Shown here piece after piece: positions 33,298 through 45,117 of a stretch of DNA of 64,000 nucleotides; positions within the stretch are counted from its first letter, which is position 1; each line of letters starts with the position of its first letter. The position numbers were made by a program, and so were the translations under genes. Below the pieces are notes generated by a model that had not been told where the DNA came from, ran no database searches, and saw only the letters and a list, made by a program, of their open reading frames with translations. Source of the stretch: an uncultured Prevotellaceae bacterium. Lineage in GTDB: Bacteria; Bacteroidota; Bacteroidia; Bacteroidales; Bacteroidaceae. The stretch covers positions 1 through 64,000 of the forward strand of contig CACZGH010000014.1 in NCBI GenBank assembly GCA_902780635.1, read 5' to 3'.

Positions 33298-35406
33298 ATG
33301 AAGAAAACTATTATTACTCTGCTTCTGAGTCTGCCATTGGTATTATCAGCTCAGAACCCTATCATCCGTGACCAATTCACGGCTGATCCCACTGCACGTG
33401 TTTTTAATGGAAAGGTGTACCTTTATCCCTCTCACGACATCTTCCCACCTGAGGGGCAGCGCCAAGACTGGTTCTGTATGGAGGACTATCACGTCTTCTC
33501 GTCAGAGAATCTGACAGACTGGACAGACCACGGCGTGATTGTCACTCAGAACAAAGTACCTTGGGTGAGACCCAATTCCTATTCTATGTGGGCACCTGAC
33601 TGCGTTTACAGAAACGGGAAATACTATTTCTATTTCCCATCAGCACCCGCAGCTGGTGGCGGTTTTGCTGTTGGTGTAGCCATCGCAGACCGCCCGGAGG
33701 GACCGTTTGTTCCGGAGCCAGAGCCTATCAAGGGTATCTTTGGCATCGACCCATGTGTGCTCCAAGCCTCTGATGGCAATGCCTACATCTTTTGGGGGAA
33801 TGGACGCTGTGCCAAACTCAAAGACAACATGAAGGAACTCGCCGACGACAACCCCAGGGAAACAGTCAAATGGGGCAACCGTGAGGTTGAGATGGTAGGT
33901 GTCAACTGCCTCAAGGGGTTGCCCAACCGTCAGGCTGAAGGACCCTTTGCGTTTGAGCACAACGGCAATTATTATCTGACGTATCCCTATGTGAGAGAAA
34001 ACACTGAAGTCCTTGGTTACGCCATGAGCAAGAATCCTATGGGCCCTTACGAATACAAAGGCTTGATCATGGCAGAGCACGCCAACGGTTGCTGGACCAA
34101 CCATCACAGCATCATCAACTACAAAGGCGAGTGGTACCTCTTCTATCATCACAATGCCTTCTCACCCCGTGATGACAAGCGTAGGTCGGCACAGATAGAC
34201 AGGTTATACTTCAATCCCGATGGTACTATACAAGAGGTGAAGGAGACCATGCGAGGTGTCGGTATCAATCAAGCGACAGAGAAGATTGAGATTGACCGTT
34301 ATAGCAGTGCCAGCAGCGACGTGACCACAGAACTGATCGATACCATCAATACCTTCCGCAGCTATCAGGCCACGTTGCCCAATAAGGGCAGTTGGCTCTG
34401 CTATAAGGATATTGATTTCAGCGTGATCTCCGACGGCTATCTTGTGATGAGTGTCAAGGCCAGCGACAATACTGAGTTCTGCATCCGTGAGAAGAGTGCC
34501 ACCGGCAAGATCCTCGCTCGCATCAAGATGGAAGTGAAGCCAGAGGAGCCAGCCGGCGGTGCCGCCAATCCCATGATGAGCCGCTTCCGTCGTGACTTAC
34601 GTAATCAGTGGCTTACACAGACCTCTGCACTTGACTTCATTCCTAAAGGGGTGACTGATTTGGTGATTACCAATGAAGGCAATGGTGCTCTCAGCGTAGA
34701 CTATGTGATGTTTAAGAACCGTCCAAAGTACTTCTCTCCCGTCACCACACCGTCGGCTCAGCCCGATGACGAAGGCTTCATTCGCCGTTGGTTGCTCTTG
34801 GAGCCCATCAACAAGCCCAATAGTGGCAATACCGTTTTCACCGACTCTTATCTTCGTGAGCACTTCAACAGGGAGTATTTCAAGGGGCAGCAGACCATCG
34901 TTCCGAAAAATGGTCAGAAGGTCAATGCCGTGTTCAAGCAAGAGCAAGCACCTCCGGGCTTTGGACGAGGCATGGGAAATCAGACAGAGCCTGCCAAGCC
35001 TGAAGTGAAGACCGTCAAACAGACCCTCACCTGGCATGCCCTTGACAGTGAGAACATGAACGTCAAGCTGTTCCGCTTCGCTGAAAAATGGGGTGAACAA
35101 GTTTATGGTGTCCTCTTCTGGGCTGTCACCATCATCGACTGTGATGAGGACATCGAGAACGTGCGCCTGGCTGTCGGCTCAAATTCCGCCTCCATGTGGT
35201 GGCTCAACGGCGAGGAGGCTTTGTTGCTCAGTGGCGACCGTCGTATGGTGAAGGATGATGCCATGTCGAGACGCCTCACTCTCAAAAAAGGACGTAATAT
35301 CCTGCGTGGCGCCATCATCAACGGCCCAGGCATGAGCGACTTCTGTGTCCGTTTCCTCGACGAGAAAGGTAACCCAGTAAAGAACTATTCAATCAAAGCA
35401 CAATAA
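33298..35406 (+). CDS. GH43 glycoside hydrolase (probable beta-xylosidase / arabinofuranosidase)
   Basis: A 702-residue secreted enzyme. A signal peptide (about 1-18, ending LSA-Q) precedes a five-bladed GH43 propeller at about 20-330: the base Asp is probably in IIRDQFTADPTAR, the middle Asp in IFGIDPCVLQ and the acid Glu in RQAEGPFAFEHNG. The C-terminal half is beta-rich, with a carbohydrate-binding-like part after about 350. In this xylan locus it should trim xylose or arabinose from xylooligosaccharides. The open frame reaches back to 33247, but a -7 box TAACTTTG at 33263-33270 lies downstream of that, so ATG 33298 is the start. The next GH43 begins 2 bases after the stop. Confidence 0.85.
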   Translation: MKKTIITLLLSLPLVLSAQNPIIRDQFTADPTARVFNGKVYLYPSHDIFPPEGQRQDWFCMEDYHVFSSENLTDWTDHGVIVTQNKVPWVRPNSYSMWAPDCVYRNGKYYFYFPSAPAAGGGFAVGVAIADRPEGPFVPEPEPIKGIFGIDPCVLQASDGNAYIFWGNGRCAKLKDNMKELADDNPRETVKWGNREVEMVGVNCLKGLPNRQAEGPFAFEHNGNYYLTYPYVRENTEVLGYAMSKNPMGPYEYKGLIMAEHANGCWTNHHSIINYKGEWYLFYHHNAFSPRDDKRRSAQIDRLYFNPDGTIQEVKETMRGVGINQATEKIEIDRYSSASSDVTTELIDTINTFRSYQATLPNKGSWLCYKDIDFSVISDGYLVMSVKASDNTEFCIREKSATGKILARIKMEVKPEEPAGGAANPMMSRFRRDLRNQWLTQTSALDFIPKGVTDLVITNEGNGALSVDYVMFKNRPKYFSPVTTPSAQPDDEGFIRRWLLLEPINKPNSGNTVFTDSYLREHFNREYFKGQQTIVPKNGQKVNAVFKQEQAPPGFGRGMGNQTEPAKPEVKTVKQTLTWHALDSENMNVKLFRFAEKWGEQVYGVLFWAVTIIDCDEDIENVRLAVGSNSASMWWLNGEEALLLSGDRRMVKDDAMSRRLTLKKGRNILRGAIINGPGMSDFCVRFLDEKGNPVKNYSIKAQ

Positions 35407-35407
35407 T

Positions 35408-36868
35408 ATGAAAACGAAATATCTGATAGGTTTATCATTTGTCATTTGCAATTTGTCAGTCAACAGCGTATCGGCGCAGATAGGCGAGCCCTATATACAT
35501 GACCCTTCGACCATAGCCGAGTGTGACGGCAAGTACTACACCTTTGGCACCGGTGGCGGAGGTATCATCTCTGAAGACGGTTGGAGTTGGCATAGTGGCG
35601 CAGACAGACCCGGTGGTGGTGCGGCTCCTGACATGATTAAGATAGGCGACCGCTACTTGTGTATTTATGGTGCCACTGGTGGTGGACTTGGCGGCGGTCA
35701 TGCCGGCCGAATCCTCACCATGTGGAATAAGACCCTCGATCCCAAATCGCCCGACTTCAAGTGGAGTGAGGCTGTAGAGGTGTGTCACTCCGATGGTATG
35801 GAAGACCAGGATGCCATCGACCCCGGTATCTTGATGGACCCTACTACAGGGCGTCTGTGGGTAAGCTATGGCACCTATTTCGGCACCATCCGCTTGATAG
35901 AACTTGACCCGAAGACTGGTTTCCGCGTCAGCGGCAATAAGGAGAAAGACATAGCCATCGACTGTGAGGCCACCGACCTGATTTATCGTGATGGGTGGTA
36001 CTACCTGCTCGGCACGCACGGCACCTGTTGCGACGGTGTAAACTCCACCTATAATATAGTGGTGGGCCGTTCTAAGAGTGTGCAGGGACCTTATATTGAC
36101 AATGTGGGCCGCGACATGTATCACGGTGGTGGCAAAATGGTCATCGCCGCCGGAGACCGCGTGACAGGACCTGGACATTTCGGACGCACCATCATCGATG
36201 AGGGCGTGGAAATCATGTCGTGCCATTATGAGGCTGACTTTGACCAAGGCGGACGTAGTGTCCTGGGCCTCAGACCACTGTTGTGGCGCAACGGATGGCC
36301 TGTGGCAGGCGACCGTTTTAAGGAAGGCACTTATGAGATTGAGTCGGAGCGACGTGGGTATGCCCTTGAGTTGGCTGTTGACTTCGTGCGCATCCAACAA
36401 GAGAGAAGAGGATGGTTCAACCGCAACAATAACGAACCTGTGAAGCCCATCGCCAACCAAACCCTCGACCAAGTGAAAGACACCTGGCCTGCCGGCAATA
36501 TCGACGTGAGAATAGGAGACTATATGTTCCGCCCACACCAGCGCTGGACCATCAAGGCCGTGCCTGAAGCAGGAGGATATCTCGGAGGGCCCTACTACAA
36601 AATCACTATCGAAGGCACCGACCGTGCATTGGCTGCCACCGACAAGGTAGAGCTGACCACCGTGCCCGCATTCAGCGGTGCTGATGAGCAACTCTGGCGT
36701 ATCGAGCAGTTGATAGACGGCACTTTCCGCATCATGCCAAAGGTCATCCCCGGAAAGGAAGGGCTCAATAAAAAATATGTGTTGTATTCAGCGGGCGACA
36801 GCACCCCCACCCTCGCAGAATATGACTTCAACAGCGACAACTCAAAATGGAATTTCCGCAATCATTGA
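35408..36868 (+). CDS. GH43 glycoside hydrolase (arabinanase-like)
   Basis: A 486-residue secreted enzyme. After a signal peptide (about 1-23, ending VSA-Q) the GH43 propeller begins with YIHDPSTIAECDGKYYTFGT, then DAIDPGILMDPTTGRLWVSYG and CEATDLIYRDGWYYLLGT, which hold the expected Asp and Glu residues. The last 130 residues form a separate beta-rich part that may bind carbohydrate. The pattern is closest to the arabinan endo-1,5-alpha-L-arabinosidase type, but an arabinofuranosidase acting on arabinoxylan would fit the context. It is coupled to the upstream GH43 (1 base between genes), and a terminator hairpin overlaps its stop codon. Confidence 0.82.
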   Translation: MKTKYLIGLSFVICNLSVNSVSAQIGEPYIHDPSTIAECDGKYYTFGTGGGGIISEDGWSWHSGADRPGGGAAPDMIKIGDRYLCIYGATGGGLGGGHAGRILTMWNKTLDPKSPDFKWSEAVEVCHSDGMEDQDAIDPGILMDPTTGRLWVSYGTYFGTIRLIELDPKTGFRVSGNKEKDIAIDCEATDLIYRDGWYYLLGTHGTCCDGVNSTYNIVVGRSKSVQGPYIDNVGRDMYHGGGKMVIAAGDRVTGPGHFGRTIIDEGVEIMSCHYEADFDQGGRSVLGLRPLLWRNGWPVAGDRFKEGTYEIESERRGYALELAVDFVRIQQERRGWFNRNNNEPVKPIANQTLDQVKDTWPAGNIDVRIGDYMFRPHQRWTIKAVPEAGGYLGGPYYKITIEGTDRALAATDKVELTTVPAFSGADEQLWRIEQLIDGTFRIMPKVIPGKEGLNKKYVLYSAGDSTPTLAEYDFNSDNSKWNFRNH

Positions 36869-36885
36869 TTGCGGAAATTTTTTAT
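36851..36885 (+). terminator. Terminator overlapping the GH43 stop codon
   Basis: A 14-bp perfect stem (aatttccgcaatca at 36851-36864 with 36866-36879) followed by TTTTTT-rich sequence; the TGA stop (36866-36868) lies inside the stem. It ends the two-gene GH43 transcript. Confidence 0.85.
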
Positions 36886-37012
36886 TTTTGTTATAATTCT
36901 CAAACAAAAGTTAATTTACAAACCAACTTCTTACATATTTCATCATATTCAGAATAATTGTGTAAATTTACAAAAATTTGTAACCCACTAAAAACTTTTT
37001 ATTTATAATACG

Positions 37013-38395
37013 ATGAAAAGATGTCCCATTTGTGCCGAATTGATAGACGAACAGTCAACCGTCTGTCCATTTTGCGGCGAACAACTGCAAACGGCACCAC
37101 CACCCGTTCCCCCAGCCACTGTAGCTGATACTCAACCCTCACAAAAAAGTTGTCCGATATGCGGAGAGATGATTGATGCCCATCTTTCGGTTTGTCCTAT
37201 TTGCGGAGAAAACATTGGAGCACCTCAATCAGTTGTAGAACCCCAAACAGAGCCTGTGGCAGCACCAAGACCTGAGCGAGAGCCGGAACGTGTGGCACCA
37301 CCAAGACCTGAGCGAGAGCCAGAACCAGTGGCACCACCAAGACCTGAGCGAGAGCCAGAACCAGTGGCACCCACAAGGCCTGAGCGAGAGCCTGAACGCG
37401 TAGCGGCATCAAGACCAGAACTTGAGCCGGAACCAGTGGTACCCCCAAGACCTGAGCGAAAGCCGGAACCTGTGCCTGAGCCAGAACCCGAGGTGAAATC
37501 TGCCGGCTCTGCTATCCCACCCATCAACCCTACTCCTCGCAGTTCCTATCATGACGAACCGCCCCGTAAGAACAATTCGTTGAAATACATTCTCGGTCTA
37601 TTGGCATTCTTGCTGATAGCCGGAGTAGGTGCACTGTGTTATTTGCTCTTTTTCAAAGGAGACAAGCAAGACGGTCCCGACAAAGAAGCAGCTGCCCAGC
37701 AAGTCAATCCACCGGCACCTTCATCGGCAGCCCGTACGATGTCGACCGAAGAGATGCTCGACAGCGTAGCCAATGAGTTGGCCGAGGAAGTGGGTCTTGT
37801 GGCCATCTATCCCGATGAAGACCGTGCCTGTCTGTATTATATTTTCAATGGTGAATTGTTCAAGTATTCTGCCGCCACCAATGAGACAGAGCCACTGACC
37901 ATCCCTGTGGATGACGAGACTGACGCCGTGATGAACGCTGAGAAAGAAGACGACGACACCTATCTCAGAATCGACATGGGCGACAACAGCATGAATCACA
38001 CCGCCTATTACCGTCTCAACACCAAGACGGGCTCGCTCATTAGAGTAAAAGAAAATGCAGCACCGGTTGCCACCGCACCAGAACCCGCGCCAGCACCCAA
38101 TAATAATCGCCAGCGTCCCGACGACATGCCACCCCCTCCCGATGACAGAGGTCCTGGTCAAAGAGGCTACAGAGAGAATCGCACCATCGACGGACAGCGT
38201 CCTGACCGTCCACACCGCGGTTGGCGTGACGAAAACCGTCAGGCTCCTCAGCGCAATGAGGACGTGGCACCCCCCAACTCCAACAGTTCTGGTTTCCATC
38301 TAGAGCCTTCCAATGGTCAACAAGGAGGCTACAATCAGTCGGGCAACAACAGTGGCATCCGTTTCCAGAAAGTGAATCGCATCCCCAATCAGTAA
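37013..38395 (+). CDS. Double zinc-ribbon membrane protein with Pro/Glu repeat linker
   Basis: A 460-residue protein I cannot assign to a characterised family. Two zinc ribbons are clear: Cys 4/7/18/21 and Cys 47/50/61/64. Residues about 84-156 are six copies of a 12-residue PRPEREPEPVAP-type repeat, then a membrane helix at about 188-210. After it comes a roughly 80-residue domain with LVAIYPDEDRACLYYIFN, then a Pro/Gln/Asn/Arg-rich tail. Zinc ribbons should be cytoplasmic and the C-terminal domain outside. It sits between the GH43 pair and the xylanase, with a similar zinc-ribbon gene 18 bases downstream. Confidence 0.75.
   Translation: MKRCPICAELIDEQSTVCPFCGEQLQTAPPPVPPATVADTQPSQKSCPICGEMIDAHLSVCPICGENIGAPQSVVEPQTEPVAAPRPEREPERVAPPRPEREPEPVAPPRPEREPEPVAPTRPEREPERVAASRPELEPEPVVPPRPERKPEPVPEPEPEVKSAGSAIPPINPTPRSSYHDEPPRKNNSLKYILGLLAFLLIAGVGALCYLLFFKGDKQDGPDKEAAAQQVNPPAPSSAARTMSTEEMLDSVANELAEEVGLVAIYPDEDRACLYYIFNGELFKYSAATNETEPLTIPVDDETDAVMNAEKEDDDTYLRIDMGDNSMNHTAYYRLNTKTGSLIRVKENAAPVATAPEPAPAPNNNRQRPDDMPPPPDDRGPGQRGYRENRTIDGQRPDRPHRGWRDENRQAPQRNEDVAPPNSNSSGFHLEPSNGQQGGYNQSGNNSGIRFQKVNRIPNQ
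37265..37480 (+). repeat. Six in-frame 36-bp repeats encoding a Pro/Glu linker
   Basis: Units begin at 37265, 37301, 37337, 37373, 37409 and 37445 with the motif ccaagacctgagcgagagcc and variants. They encode PRPEREPEPVAP, PRPEREPERVAP and degenerate forms. Copy number likely varies between strains. Confidence 0.85.
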
Positions 38396-38413
38396 TCCCT
38401 AAACCACCACGAC

Positions 38414-39253
38414 ATGCAAGAGATGAAACAATGTCCACAATGTGGGCAAATGGTCAAAACAGTAGCCAAGAAATGCCGTTATTGCGGCTATTGGTTCAAT
38501 GAGACGACCAATGAGACGACCAATGAGACGGCTAGTAAGACGGCCAGTGAGGCACCGCCGCCCCCGCCCAATACAGAGGCTCCGCACACACAGCCGCCCC
38601 CATCACCAGGATCAGGTACAGAACCATCCTACGGCCAAGGCGGAAGACTGATCACCGTGATGGGTGTCATCAACGAAGGCACCTCACTTGGTTTGAAGAA
38701 TTTTGTGTCCATTTTTGTGGCCTATATCCTGTTTATCCTCACCAGCTGGATACCCTATATTAATGTAGGCACCTCCATCGCCCTGATCAATCTGCCTATC
38801 ACACTGAGCAAAAGCAATAACAGTACAATCAGTCCCACGTTTATCTTTGATGGCCATTACCGCAAATACATGGGCGAGTTTTTCAATCTGATGGGCCTGA
38901 TGGCCATCTCATTAATACCTGCATTTCTGTTCCTCATCATACCGGGCATCATCATCAACTATGGTTGGTCACAGGCCTACTATCTGATGTTTGACAAAGA
39001 GATTGCTCCCTCCGAGGCCATGATGCAGAGTACGAAGATCACTTACGGCTACAAGTCTACCCTCTTCTGGATCGACCTCCTCATCGCTGTGGTGGTGTCT
39101 ATCTTCTTTGGCATCATCAACTTCCTGACGATGTTGGTCACCAACTCTCCTATTATTACCATGATCTTCATGGTGATCATTATCTCGCTGGTGGCAGTGA
39201 TCAGAGTGGGCTGTGCCGCTGTCGCATACCGTGAGTTGCAAAAGAGATTGTAA
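38414..39253 (+). CDS. Zinc-ribbon plus multi-helix membrane protein
   Basis: A 279-residue protein. One zinc ribbon (Cys 7/10/21/24) is followed by a short NETTNETTNET repeat (12-base DNA unit), a Pro-rich linker (about 45-75), and about five membrane helices between 98 and 275. The membrane part recalls DUF975 or glycerophosphodiester-phosphodiesterase membrane domains, which are of unknown function. It follows the other zinc-ribbon gene by 18 bases, so the two probably work together in one transcript. Any link to polysaccharide use is only positional. Confidence 0.75.
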   Translation: MQEMKQCPQCGQMVKTVAKKCRYCGYWFNETTNETTNETASKTASEAPPPPPNTEAPHTQPPPSPGSGTEPSYGQGGRLITVMGVINEGTSLGLKNFVSIFVAYILFILTSWIPYINVGTSIALINLPITLSKSNNSTISPTFIFDGHYRKYMGEFFNLMGLMAISLIPAFLFLIIPGIIINYGWSQAYYLMFDKEIAPSEAMMQSTKITYGYKSTLFWIDLLIAVVVSIFFGIINFLTMLVTNSPIITMIFMVIIISLVAVIRVGCAAVAYRELQKRL

Positions 39254-39296
39254 TTTATTTTTGGAGTTGAGGAGTTCGCAACTCCATTTCATCTAC

Positions 39297-39322
39297 TAGG
39301 GGCAAACTTCGGTTTGCCCCTA
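39297..39322 (+). terminator. UUCG-loop hairpin after the zinc-ribbon operon
   Basis: A perfect 11-bp stem (taggggcaaac) closed by a TTCG tetraloop at 39308-39311. No T-run follows, so it may be a terminator or an mRNA 3' stabiliser. Confidence 0.55.
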
Positions 39323-39369
39323 AATGTATGATACATTTTCCTTTGTTACAAAATCAAAAAAAACAGTAA

Positions 39370-41667
<2,298 letters not shown>

Positions 41668-41683
41668 ACTCACCCCTTCCATT

Positions 41684-41718
41684 AAAAAGGTCTCAGATAT
41701 AGTTCTGAGGCCTTTTTT
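41684..41718 (+). terminator. Rho-independent terminator of the xylanase gene
   Basis: Stem aaaaaggtctcag (41684-41696) pairing with ctgaggccttttt (41705-41717, one G-U) and a T-run. It separates the xylanase from the SusC/SusD transcript. Confidence 0.85.
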
Positions 41719-41776
41719 GATGATGAATGGAAAAACAAGAACTTACAACCATTGAACATGACGAGGTGAATAAGGG

Positions 41777-41834
41777 CTATTGTCTGAACTCCTGAACTCC
41801 TAAACTCCTAAACTCCTAAACTCCTGAACTCCTT
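41777..41834 (-). repeat. GGAGTTCA/GGAGTTTA octamer array with GACAATAG end
   Basis: Six tandem 8-base units (actcctga / actcctaa on the plus strand) preceded by ctattgtctg. On the minus strand this reads as ggagttcag units ending GACAATAG, the same design as at 14127-14158. It lies in the 357-base gap between the xylanase and SusC genes, which also holds a terminator and the susC promoter. Confidence 0.65.
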
Positions 41835-41916
41835 ACAAGAAGTCCTTTTTCTAAAGACAAAACAATCATAACCCCAAGCGAAATGAAAAACACCCTATTT
41901 AAAACGAATTTCGCCC

Positions 41917-41947
41917 TTTGTTAAATTGGAAAATATAGTTATATTTG
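41917..41947 (+). promoter_or_regulatory. Promoter of the xylan SusC/SusD operon
   Basis: TTTG at 41917-41920, a 19-base spacer and TATATTTG at 41940-41947. Start near 41954 gives a leader of about 70 bases. Confidence 0.8.
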
Positions 41948-42024
41948 CCACGCAAAACACGAGAAACACTAGAAAAAACACTAAAATATATCTAATAACC
42001 TTTTAATTTTCAACTAACTTAACG

Positions 42025-45000
42025 ATGAACAGATTTAATCAATTGGCATTAATGCTTGCCTTGACCATCGCATCTGCCTGTCCTATGACAGCGGGAGCAG
42101 TGGACTTGCGCAATGTGGAATCCGCTCAGCAGAGCGGTTCGGTGACGGGCCGTGTGCTCGACGTGAACGGAGACCCCATTATCGGTGCCTCTATCCAAGT
42201 CAAAGGGAATGGAGGTGTCGGAGCTGTGACAGACCTCGACGGCAACTTCACCATTAGTGGAGTAGACCGTGGCATACTTGTCGTCACATATGTGGGCTAC
42301 GAAACCCAGGAGGTGAATTTCCGGGCAGGGCAGCCTGTGACCATCCAGTTGCGGGATGACTCCAAAGCCCTTAATGAAGTCGTGGTCGTAGGTTATGGTA
42401 CACAGAAGAAAGCCAACCTGACCGGCTCGGTTGCCTCCGTCAATTTCGATGACGTGGCTAACATCCCAGTAGCCAACACGTCAACCATGCTTCAGGGCCG
42501 TCTGCCCGGTGTGGTGCTTCAGACCAACGGAGCACAGGCTGGCCATGATGACCCAGAGATTCGTGTCCGTGGTGTAGGTACACTTGGCAGCGGTTCGAAA
42601 AACAACCCGATGGTGCTCATCGACGGCATCGAGAGCAGCATCAGCCAGATGTCAGAATTAGCCGCAGAGGATATTGAGAGTGTCAGTGTACTGAAAGACG
42701 CCGCCTCGGCTGCTATCTACGGTGTGCGTGCCGCCAACGGCGTCATCCTGGTGACCACCAAGCGTGGTGGCGAGATGAAGCCCACCATCACCTATTCAGG
42801 CAATGTAGCCCTTCAAAAGGCCACCGTATTGCCCGACTTCGTTAACTCTTACGAATGGGCACGTATGTTCAACGAGTGCCAGCCGGCAAAGGCCTATTCT
42901 GACCAAATGCTGCAGAAACTGCGTGACGGAAGCGACCCCGACCATTTCGCCAACACCAACTGGGCGAAGGAAATGTTCCGTACGGCAGCTATGCATCAGC
43001 ATCATCTCTCAGTGAGCGGTGGTAGCAAGGATGCCCATTATATGCTCTCTGCACAGTACATGGACCAAGAGGGTATCATGAAAAACACCAGCAACCGCAG
43101 ATTTAATTTCCGCAGCAATATCGACGCCAAGTTGGGCATCGTAAAGGTGGGTCTCAACCTCTCCGGCAGCCGTCAGGACATCCAGGAGCCCGTCAACAGC
43201 GTCACTGGCGAGGGTCTGATGCGTGCTCTGACCTGGTTCACCCGTCCGTCAGTGCCTGTGCGCTACTCCAATGGCGAATATGGATGCGTAGACGGCAATA
43301 ACGCCATTGGTGCCTCCGTCTTCAAAAACCCGATACAAGACATGTATTATGGCCATAAGACCAACGACCACTATCGTTTCGATGGTCAGATTTTTGGTGA
43401 GATTGACCTCTACAAAGGTTTGAAATTCAGGAGCAGCCTCAGTTACAAGTACTACAACAACGAGACTTCCACCTATAGTCCTCGTACAGATGCCAAATAT
43501 AATGCAGAGGGAGATATCCTCAATCCTGCTGGCACACAAAACACACTTGTGGATTACCACTGGCTCGAGACCAGCTACATGAACGAGAACATCCTGACCT
43601 ATGCCAACCGTTTCGGCGAGCACAGCATCAACGTGCTCTTGGGACACTCCATACAGTCTAGCCGTTGGGACACCAATTCTGCATCACGCCAAGGATTCCC
43701 CACTGACAACATCTACGAATTGGATGGTGGTTCACAAAATGACCATGTAAGTGGTTCGGCAGAGCAAACCCGTCTGCAGTCGTTCTTTGGCCGTGTCAAC
43801 TACAACTACGCCGACCGTTATCTGGCTGAGTTCAATATACGTCGAGATGGCAGTTCACGTCTCCCGAGCAACAATCGATACGCTACGTTCCCTTCTGTTT
43901 CCGCTGCTTGGATCATCTCCAACGAAGCTTTCTTGCAGGGCATCAACTGGCTCTCTATGCTCAAACTGCGTGCCAGCTGGGGAAAACTGGGTAATCAGGA
44001 AATTGGCAACTATGCCTATACCGAGACCCTCTCGGCACAAGGCAGTTACTTCCTCGGCGACTCCAAATATATCGGTATGAAGACCTCGAAGATTGCCAAC
44101 GAGAATATCAAGTGGGAAACAACCACCGTGACCGACTTCGGCTTCGATGCCTCCTTCTTCCACGGACGCCTCTCCACGACCTTTGACTGGTATAATAAGG
44201 TGACCAGTGACATCCTCCTCCAGTTGCCCATGCCAGGCATCTTCCTGGGTTCACTCGGAGCACCTTATCAGAATGCGGGCAAAGTGCGCAACCGTGGTTG
44301 GGAATTCGCTGCCAATTACCAAGACCGCCTCGGCGACTGGCAGTGGCAAGCCGGTTTCTCTCTGGCCGGCGTGAAAAACGAGATTGTGGATATGAATGGC
44401 CAGGAGAGCATCTCCAACTCCACCATCAACCGTGAGGGAGAGCCCATCGCCAGTTACTATGCCCTCAAGGCTATCGGCATCTACCGGACGGAAGCAGACC
44501 TGAAACGCACCAACTCAGCAGGAGAGGTGATCAAGCAGAACGGCCACGAACCCGTGCTGGGCGACATCATGTATGACGATTTCAATGACGACGGCAACAT
44601 CAACGACGACGATCGTCAGATCATCGGTAACCCATTCCCCAAACTGCAGTATTCATTTACCTTGGGTGCCAGTTACAAGAACTTTGATCTGACCACCTTC
44701 TGGCAGGGCATTGCTGGCCTCGACCGCTTCAACTGGGATGAGACCACCATCTCCAACGGTGGTAACAAGACCTCACGCTGGCTCGACCGCTACTCCGCAG
44801 AAAACGTTAACGGCAAGATGCCGCGTATGGGTGGAGAGTTCAACAACGCATATTCCTCCTTCTGGCTCACCAGTGGCGACTACCTGCGTCTGAAGAGCCT
44901 AGAAATGGGTTACACCTTCCGCAACAACACTTTGTTGGCCAAAGCCGGCATCCAGAGTCTGCGGCTCTACATCTCAGGCAGCAACCTTCTCACCTTCACC

Positions 45001-45102
45001 TCACTCGATGATTATGACCCTGAGAAACTGGGCAGCGACAGCCGCAACGACGTCCACCCCAACGTGAAGGCCTATTCATTCGGTATCAATGTCAAATTCT
45101 AA
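42025..45102 (+). CDS. SusC/RagA TonB-linked outer-membrane transporter
   Basis: A 1025-residue outer-membrane barrel that should import xylan oligosaccharides with its SusD partner, powered by TonB. A signal peptide (about 1-25) is followed by a carboxypeptidase-regulatory-like beta domain at about 38-115 (GRVLDVNGDPIIGASIQVKG), the SusC signature LNEVVVVGYGTQKKANLTGS at about 117-136, a plug domain (about 125-245), and the barrel to the end (final ...AYSFGINVKF). Length is typical. The SusD gene starts 15 bases after the stop. Confidence 0.95.
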   Translation: MNRFNQLALMLALTIASACPMTAGAVDLRNVESAQQSGSVTGRVLDVNGDPIIGASIQVKGNGGVGAVTDLDGNFTISGVDRGILVVTYVGYETQEVNFRAGQPVTIQLRDDSKALNEVVVVGYGTQKKANLTGSVASVNFDDVANIPVANTSTMLQGRLPGVVLQTNGAQAGHDDPEIRVRGVGTLGSGSKNNPMVLIDGIESSISQMSELAAEDIESVSVLKDAASAAIYGVRAANGVILVTTKRGGEMKPTITYSGNVALQKATVLPDFVNSYEWARMFNECQPAKAYSDQMLQKLRDGSDPDHFANTNWAKEMFRTAAMHQHHLSVSGGSKDAHYMLSAQYMDQEGIMKNTSNRRFNFRSNIDAKLGIVKVGLNLSGSRQDIQEPVNSVTGEGLMRALTWFTRPSVPVRYSNGEYGCVDGNNAIGASVFKNPIQDMYYGHKTNDHYRFDGQIFGEIDLYKGLKFRSSLSYKYYNNETSTYSPRTDAKYNAEGDILNPAGTQNTLVDYHWLETSYMNENILTYANRFGEHSINVLLGHSIQSSRWDTNSASRQGFPTDNIYELDGGSQNDHVSGSAEQTRLQSFFGRVNYNYADRYLAEFNIRRDGSSRLPSNNRYATFPSVSAAWIISNEAFLQGINWLSMLKLRASWGKLGNQEIGNYAYTETLSAQGSYFLGDSKYIGMKTSKIANENIKWETTTVTDFGFDASFFHGRLSTTFDWYNKVTSDILLQLPMPGIFLGSLGAPYQNAGKVRNRGWEFAANYQDRLGDWQWQAGFSLAGVKNEIVDMNGQESISNSTINREGEPIASYYALKAIGIYRTEADLKRTNSAGEVIKQNGHEPVLGDIMYDDFNDDGNINDDDRQIIGNPFPKLQYSFTLGASYKNFDLTTFWQGIAGLDRFNWDETTISNGGNKTSRWLDRYSAENVNGKMPRMGGEFNNAYSSFWLTSGDYLRLKSLEMGYTFRNNTLLAKAGIQSLRLYISGSNLLTFTSLDDYDPEKLGSDSRNDVHPNVKAYSFGINVKF

Positions 45103-45117
45103 AACATCCAGACCATT

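Noticed and set aside
37265-37480. Regular 36-bp repeats that could be mistaken for a CRISPR array
   Set aside because: The units are directly adjacent without spacers, are in frame inside a gene and encode a Pro/Glu linker.
39262-39290. A ggagttgaggagttcgcaactcc phrase as a further octamer array
   Set aside because: It forms only a short weak hairpin and lacks the GACAATA end, so membership is uncertain.
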